Both the position numbers and the translations under genes were made by a program. From a virus, in the IMG/VR virus record IMGVR_UViG_3300003937_000092, positions 1 through 64,000 of that record: DNA of 64,000 nt; one strand, written 5' to 3'. The notes under the pieces are model-generated. The model did not search any database. It saw only the letters and a list, made by a program, of their open reading frames with translations, and was not told where the DNA came from. Below, piece after piece: positions 59,501 through 64,000 of this stretch (position 1 is its first letter; each line of letters begins with the position of its first letter).

Positions 59501-61829
59501 TTGCTCCTTGTGGTCCTTGTGGACCAAGTAATCCTTTTCGACCTTTTAAACCTTTGAGACCTTTATCACCTTTATTACCGGTCAGACCTTTATCGGATTG
59601 AGGACCTGTTGGTCCCGTATCTCCTTGGCTAGCTATTAGACCTTTGACACCTTTAATACCTTTAAGACCTTTATTACCTCTTCTACCTTTAATACCTTTT
59701 TCACCTTTATCGGTAGAAGTTTCACCTCTACCACCTGTAGGTCCTTGGTCACCATCAGGACCTATTTGACCTTTGGGTGAAACACCTATGGAACCATCAG
59801 GTCCTTTAATACCTTTTGGTCCAACAACTCCAACTTCACCTTTTGGACCTTTTAAATCACCAACAGGTCCATCAACACCGATAGGTCCCTTTTCACCTAC
59901 CACACCTTTTGTTCCACTATCGGTATCAGGTCCTTTAGCCCCTTTTAAACCTTTTAATCCTTTTAATCCTTTTAATCCTTTAGTTCCTTTATCGTCACCA
60001 GCGATTCCTTTATTACCTTCGTCACCAGTTTCACCTTGTTGTCTTAGAAAAGACGTTAAAGCGTTTGTAACAACGGATTCCGTAAAATTACTAACAGTAG
60101 GGTCAACATCAAATCCAAAATGTTTTAGTCCTGAACCATTTTTAAAACTACTTTCTAAATTTGTATAACAAGTTTCAGACGTTAAACCTGAATATACATT
60201 TGTTCTTGTTAATGCACTTAAATTTAAGTTTTCAGGACCAACTGAAGTTATGTTATCACCATATCTGTTTAAAAACTCATTACTAGTGATGGTACTACCC
60301 TCAATTGCTGCTACTGCATGTTGAACAAACGCATAAGTTGAAGTACCTCTAAGTGGGTTTACAACTGGATAAACTAAACCTTGAGCATTACCCCCTCTAT
60401 TGGATATAATATCTTCATATACTTGAACATAAGAACAGTAATCGTGTAAATACCTATTCGTATATTCATCACCCGCATTATTATTCCAATAATTACCATT
60501 TAATTCAAATGGTTTATTATACAAATCACTCTTAGTTGGATTACTATTAGTCCCACCTACCTGTCCATGATATAAACCAACAAGACCATCTGACTCATCA
60601 GCAACAATAATTACCAAATAGTTAGTATTATCACCACCAAATGAACCTTGTCCCGATGTTTCCGTATTATTTAAATCACTATGGTCAAAAGGTACACCCT
60701 GAGATATTGTTTCAGCGGCACCTGTATCTAAATTAACACCTCTGTTAATTCTTCTATATATCGTTTCACCATCATTAAATTGTGAGTTTCTTGGTACACA
60801 ATTACCACCTGAGTTAGACTTACAATAATCAGATTGATAAGTTGCATTAGGTACAGCACTATTAAATTCATTAATTTGTGTGTTATCAGATAAGGTACCT
60901 CCGGATAGTGAACCAAGATATGGGTAAGATGCCCACCATAACCAGTTTTCACCATTATGAGAATTTTTACCAATTACCCCCTCGTATAGTTTATTAATAT
61001 CACCATCACCATTTACCGTTTGGAACCAATCTCTAACACTCTGCGAAGCTTCTTTAGCTTTATCACTTGGCATTGATGTCGCGTCATAGAAAACATAAAC
61101 ATCTACATTTGCAGTAATCCCAATTGGTCCTTGAGGTCCTTTTACACCTACCTCACCTTTTGGACCAATTGGTCCTTTATTAGTACCTGTGGGTCCTTGG
61201 TTACCTTTACTCGCCGATAATCCTGTAGGACCTTTCAGTGAGTCACCAATTAATCCCTTTATACCTTTATTACCTTTGAAACCTTTAAACCCTTGTGGTC
61301 CTACTGGACCTTTTAAAGATGTCGGACCTATTGGTCCTGTATTACCCTGAGGACCTATTTGACCTTTGACACCTGTTGGCCCTATAGGTCCTTGGTTAGC
61401 CTTTTCTCCTTTGATACCTTTTAACCCCTTAGTACCTTGGTCACCCTGTGGACCTTGTTCAGTAGAAGTTATACCTTTTAAACCTTTTTTACCTTTTAAA
61501 CCTTTTTCTCCATCAACCGCTCTACTACCCTTAAGACCTGTAGGTCCATTTGGACCTTGTGTACCAGTCGGTCCAATCATATTCATAGGGTAACCCTTCC
61601 ACTTACCTAAGTCATCAATTAGTTCGTTACTATTCTCTTTCTTTACTGAAACAGACGGCATAAACTTTATATTATCTAACTCTAAGTTTGAAGTAATTTT
61701 AAAATCATTACCTAAGTGGGTGTTGAAATTTAATTCACCACTATTATAGTCAATATTAATCATAGTACTATTAGTACCTGAAAAACTGATTGTCCCACCC
61801 GTTGGATTTATTTTAATGTCTCTACCCAT
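56508..61829 (-). CDS. Giant collagen-like fibre with VWA-like insert and S74 domain, 1773 aa
   Basis: A 1773-aa fibre overlapping both neighbours. Head-like N-terminus (~1-85), a Gly-X-Y segment (~90-235), then a globular insert (~236-600). The insert begins [20 protein letters not shown], resembling a von Willebrand A MIDAS start, with [19 protein letters not shown] as a later strand. A second long Gly-X-Y region follows (~610-1560), then a Cys-rich part ([18 protein letters not shown]) and an S74-type chaperone ([34 protein letters not shown]). The VWA-like insert could bind a surface partner. The fibre may be over 200 nm long by simple triplet counting. Confidence 0.85.
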   Translation of the reverse strand: MGRDIKINPTGGTISFSGTNSTMINIDYNSGELNFNTHLGNDFKITSNLELDNIKFMPSVSVKKENSNELIDDLGKWKGYPMNMIGPTGTQGPNGPTGLKGSRAVDGEKGLKGKKGLKGITSTEQGPQGDQGTKGLKGIKGEKANQGPIGPTGVKGQIGPQGNTGPIGPTSLKGPVGPQGFKGFKGNKGIKGLIGDSLKGPTGLSASKGNQGPTGTNKGPIGPKGEVGVKGPQGPIGITANVDVYVFYDATSMPSDKAKEASQSVRDWFQTVNGDGDINKLYEGVIGKNSHNGENWLWWASYPYLGSLSGGTLSDNTQINEFNSAVPNATYQSDYCKSNSGGNCVPRNSQFNDGETIYRRINRGVNLDTGAAETISQGVPFDHSDLNNTETSGQGSFGGDNTNYLVIIVADESDGLVGLYHGQVGGTNSNPTKSDLYNKPFELNGNYWNNNAGDEYTNRYLHDYCSYVQVYEDIISNRGGNAQGLVYPVVNPLRGTSTYAFVQHAVAAIEGSTITSNEFLNRYGDNITSVGPENLNLSALTRTNVYSGLTSETCYTNLESSFKNGSGLKHFGFDVDPTVSNFTESVVTNALTSFLRQQGETGDEGNKGIAGDDKGTKGLKGLKGLKGLKGAKGPDTDSGTKGVVGEKGPIGVDGPVGDLKGPKGEVGVVGPKGIKGPDGSIGVSPKGQIGPDGDQGPTGGRGETSTDKGEKGIKGRRGNKGLKGIKGVKGLIASQGDTGPTGPQSDKGLTGNKGDKGLKGLKGRKGLLGPQGPQGAIADQGAQGPVSQDGEGADKGLKGLKGLKGLKGKKGIDGTKGPQGPTSQGNELGPTGEKGQRGPQGDKGNKGYKGLKGKKGVKGPKGPKGLIASQGDGGPQGPTGPVADQGNKGLKGLKGNKGFKGLKGLIGPQGNKGLKASQGDAGPQGPESIKGQKGYKGIKGQKGYKGPQGNKGPKGLKGLKGVTGDKGLISVSAGDKGIKGQKGFRATDGDKGIKGQKGYKGPDGSRGTTSTVKGLKGQKGLKGLRATDGVKGSKGLIGIKGPRGPQGGRGTTTGTGGEQGPQGPTGPAAFKGLKGIKGYKGPKGPKGPKGTQSTSQGPTGPGGDNGPTAYKGLKGQKGIKGAYGPKGPIGSATGDGGPQGPTGDNGPTAFKGLKGLKGHKGYKGPKGPQGPSTADGGPQGPTGPAAFKGIKGKKGTKGPKGYKGPLGPQGATTGVAGDKGPRGPQGQTGPTAFKGLKGTKGLIGPKGPTGNQGTQSGPTGPTGAGGPAAFKGLKGLKGHKGYKGPLGPQGTGSSVKGYKGERGPNGPTAQNGDTGPTGLKGPKGPQGPTGPQSTSKGPKGAVGIGGPAAFKGLKGITGEKGLKGQLGPTGPANSDKGTRGPQGTTNTTKGPKGPKGPQGGRGPQGGRGLIGTQSTSQGPTGPIGPLGPKGLKGHKGIKGYKGPRGPQGSKGSQSSKTGPRGPQGPRGNASTDKGQTGIAGNPGPQGPTGPKGYKGYKGPKGYKGRQGGSGPQGLQGPQGPRGPQGSDGPAALSGPTGPKGLKGNKGIKGPTGGAFCFAHDIAVRAGEDCAYCNGRSSPCGDKVNLTVYKGDIQPLAQGDILYTDPDCKDCREFEGLPCMRNLSTDFITIWDAVNLGGVLFSWVITPPPKSVVNACEIYACADCRASDSRLKHGTKTLSDSLNKLLKINVTEYDWNENYTGYDFLKERQKLHSIGMIAQEINLLYPEVVYRRDDGYLAIKYYKLNALIIEAIKSQQVFIEDIEEQINWLRTQID

Positions 61830-64000
61830 TTAAAATTTTTGATTTTAATATGTTAATTCTATCTGTTATATTTTCAATACGTGTGTTTTGTTCTTGTATA
61901 GAACCTATACCAATCGCAACTAATTTACCGTACTCAAGTTTTAGATAACCACTCTCACTATTAAATACAACTTCAGGTATAACTTTTTCAATATCTTGAG
62001 CGATAAATCCAAAATCTTCACCATAATTATTTTCAAATTTAGTTGACCCACCTTTCCATGTAAACTTTACACCGTCAATTAATTTTAACTTACTTAGATT
62101 ACCTTTTAAAGATTTAATATTATTTTTTAATCTTTTATCTGATGCTGGACCTTGTAGTCCCTGTGGTCCTTGTAAACCTCTTGGTCCTTTTGGACCTTTA
62201 GGTCCTTGTCCACCAGTTGGCCCTGTCGCACCACCACTACCAGCCGGTCCTTGTGGTCCTGTCGGTCCCTGTGGTCCACTTGTTCCTTGTCCTCCTCTTG
62301 GTCCCGTACTACCAATTGGCCCTCTTAGTCCTTTTACCCCCTTTACTGTTGATGTTGGTCCTTTTGGTCCTATCGGACCTTTATCCGTACTTGCCGGACC
62401 TTGTGGTCCTGTTGGACCTGTTGGTCCAAGGTCATTACCAATTGGCCCTGTTGGTCCTTTTACTGTTGAAGTATTACCTTGCGGACCTATTGGTCCTTGA
62501 CTACCTTGTTTTTCAATAGGGCCTTTTAGTCCTTTAAGACCCTTTAACCCTTTTTCAGTACCTGCTGGTCCTTGTGGTCCCGTTGGTCCATTTGAACCTC
62601 CACCACCTGTTGGCCCTGTTGGACCACCTGACCCATTTGACCCACCTGGACCTGTTGGTCCATTTGAACCTCTTGGTCCTTTATAACCTTTTATACCTTT
62701 ATCTGTAGATTGTAGACCTCTTGGTCCTTGTGAGCCTTGTGGTCCTCTATTTCCTTTAGGTCCTTTACTACCTTGTAGACCTTTAAGACCTTTATCTGTA
62801 CCTATAAAACCTTTTTGACCTTTATCTGTAGATTGAGAACCTTGTGGTCCCTTAATACCTTTACGTCCCTTTGGCCCTTTTCGCCCTTTTAATCCTTTAA
62901 CACCCTGTAGACCCCTTTCTGAACTTGACGGTCCTATTGGTCCTTTTACTGTTGAATCATTTCCTCTTGACCCTTGAGGTCCTTGATTACCTCTATTACC
63001 CTTCGGCCCTTTTGGCCCTTTAAGTCCCTTTAAACCTTTTTCAGTACTTGGCTGTCCTTTTAATCCTTTTACTGTTGAATCATTTCCTCTTGGTCCTTGC
63101 GGTCCTCGTATACCTTTATCACCTTTTATTCCTGAATCACCAACTGCACCTTTTTGACCTTTAGTATTATTAGTTGGACCTTTTGGTCCTTGTGTAGTTG
63201 AAGCTGAACCTCTTGGTCCTTGCGGTCCTTGCGACCCCTGATTTCCTCGATTACCTTTAACTCCTTTTAAACCTTTTGGACCTTTAGTTGTATTATCTAT
63301 CCCTTTAAACCCTTTAACCGTTGAATTGGCTCCTCTAACACCTTGTGGTCCTTGGTTACCTCTATTACCCTTTGGCCCTTTTAAACCTTTTAGTCCTTTT
63401 AGCCCTTTTTCAGAATTATTTGGTCCTTTCGCCCCTTTTACTATTGATGTCGCACCTTGTGCCCCTCTATTACCAACAGAACCTCTTGGCCCTTTAGGTC
63501 CTTTATAACCTTTCTGTCCTTTAATACCTTTAGTAGTACTGGTTATACCTTTATACCCCTTTACGGTTGATGTTGCTCCTTGTGGTCCTCTTGGACCTTG
63601 ACTACCTCTATTACCTTTAACTCCTTTTAAACCCTTTAACCCTTTATGACCTTTAGTGTCATTGGTTGGACCTTGTGGACCCGTTGGTCCTGCAGCGGCT
63701 TGGTCCCCCTGTGGTCCCTGTGGACCTTTTTGACCTTTATCAGTAGATTGTTTTCCTTGTTGTCCTCTATTACCAACCGGACCTCTATCGGTACTTGCCG
63801 GTCCTGTTGGTCCTTGTGCGGCTTGACTCCCTCTACTTCCTTGTGGACCTTTTTGACCCTTATCAGTAGATTGTGAACCTCTATCGCCTTGAGGACCCTT
63901 AAGTCCTTTTTCCTCAGACTGTGGACCTCTATTACCTTTGTCGGATGATACACCAATATTACCTCTGTTACCTGTTGGCCCTTGCGGTCCTTTACCTCCT
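61822..64000 (-). CDS. Collagen-like fibre, C-terminal part (truncated by window)
   Basis: An open minus-strand frame runs from the window edge (Gly-X-Y in frame at 63961-64000) to TAG at 61822-61824, over 720 codons. Its start lies beyond 64000. Gly-X-Y with S-T-D-K-G and T-V-K-G steps fills ~62140-64000. The C-terminus ([20 protein letters not shown], then [13 protein letters not shown]) is an S74-type chaperone. The stop overlaps the start of the 1773-aa fibre gene by eight bases. Several short frames on the opposite strand are shadows of this one. Confidence 0.85.
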   Translation of the reverse strand, partial: GGKGPQGPTGNRGNIGVSSDKGNRGPQSEEKGLKGPQGDRGSQSTDKGQKGPQGSRGSQAAQGPTGPASTDRGPVGNRGQQGKQSTDKGQKGPQGPQGDQAAAGPTGPQGPTNDTKGHKGLKGLKGVKGNRGSQGPRGPQGATSTVKGYKGITSTTKGIKGQKGYKGPKGPRGSVGNRGAQGATSIVKGAKGPNNSEKGLKGLKGLKGPKGNRGNQGPQGVRGANSTVKGFKGIDNTTKGPKGLKGVKGNRGNQGSQGPQGPRGSASTTQGPKGPTNNTKGQKGAVGDSGIKGDKGIRGPQGPRGNDSTVKGLKGQPSTEKGLKGLKGPKGPKGNRGNQGPQGSRGNDSTVKGPIGPSSSERGLQGVKGLKGRKGPKGRKGIKGPQGSQSTDKGQKGFIGTDKGLKGLQGSKGPKGNRGPQGSQGPRGLQSTDKGIKGYKGPRGSNGPTGPGGSNGSGGPTGPTGGGGSNGPTGPQGPAGTEKGLKGLKGLKGPIEKQGSQGPIGPQGNTSTVKGPTGPIGNDLGPTGPTGPQGPASTDKGPIGPKGPTSTVKGVKGLRGPIGSTGPRGGQGTSGPQGPTGPQGPAGSGGATGPTGGQGPKGPKGPRGLQGPQGLQGPASDKRLKNNIKSLKGNLSKLKLIDGVKFTWKGGSTKFENNYGEDFGFIAQDIEKVIPEVVFNSESGYLKLEYGKLVAIGIGSIQEQNTRIENITDRINILKSKILNG

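Noticed and set aside
52537-64000. Many plus-strand ORFs opposite the collagen-like genes
   Set aside because: They are translations of the complement of Gly-X-Y repeats (runs of Pro/Leu/Thr/Ser/Trp) and end where the repeats end.
1-64000. CRISPR arrays, insertion sequences, integrase or attachment sites
   Set aside because: Apart from the collagen genes, no regularly spaced repeats, no transposase motif and no integrase was found, so a prophage state is not supported.

Overview
The window reads as part of a large, AT-rich tailed-phage genome whose host is probably a member of the Bacteroidota. Phage origin is supported by three very long tail-fibre-like genes ending in Peptidase_S74-type chaperone domains, a GH24 phage lysozyme, a GH19-type endolysin module, a DUF3310 protein, a stand-alone DNA methyltransferase, thyA and folA, and many tightly packed small genes with ATGA overlaps. 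A Bacteroidota host is inferred from promoters of the TTTG-N19/20-TAnnTTTG type, from the absence of Shine-Dalgarno sequences, and from lipoprotein signals. No terminase, portal, major capsid or polymerase gene lies in the window, so taxonomy stays open. No tRNA, CRISPR array or insertion sequence was found.

Layout. 0-6 kb: small genes on both strands (DUF2061 membrane protein, GAF-like membrane protein, CxxC-rich protein, an unlisted 43-aa Cys-rich peptide). 6-21.5 kb: mostly minus-strand hypothetical genes, with two predicted PD-(D/E)XK nucleases, a peptidoglycan-binding protein, a plus-strand cassette at 14.7-16.5 kb with DUF2805, and a 27-aa CDGSH mini-protein. 21.5-23.4 kb: a largely gene-free, G-run-rich stretch with three tandem host-type promoters, each followed by a short foldable RNA. 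23.4-28.7 kb: a 2OG-Fe(II) oxygenase, two dTDP-rhamnose pathway genes, SHMT, a Trp/Tyr/Asn-rich lipoprotein and a short DHFR. 28.8-32 kb: an operon of a sulfatase, a membrane peptide and a clan-B glycosidase-like lipoprotein. 32-39.4 kb: hypothetical genes, thymidylate synthase and a cytidylyltransferase. 39.4-40.5 kb: a gene-free kilobase that looks like one long structured non-coding RNA on the minus strand. 40.5-51.2 kb: Nudix, DUF192, a DHH/peptidoglycan-binding/GH19 fusion, GH24 lysozyme, methyltransferase, a GT11 fucosyltransferase-like enzyme and two paralogous genes. 52.5-64 kb: three consecutive collagen-like fibre genes, the last running off the window edge.

How the genes may work together. 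At least fourteen otherwise unrelated proteins begin with a short leader containing [I/L]-x-E, resembling the T4 capsid-targeting peptide cut by the gp21 protease. I infer a set of proteins loaded into the head (nuclease, lysozyme, DHH-GH19 fusion and others). The Lys-rich Gly-X-Y fibres, the 2OG oxygenase, the rhamnose genes and the fucosyltransferase suggest fibres that may be hydroxylated and glycosylated. thyA, folA and glyA together form the thymidylate cycle. An AT-rich element, ATATTTAT, always in the sense direction and within about 40 bases of start codons, is the likely phage-specific promoter. Host-type promoters are reserved for the RNA genes and perhaps one small gene.

All functions come from reading motifs by eye. 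No database search or folding program was run.
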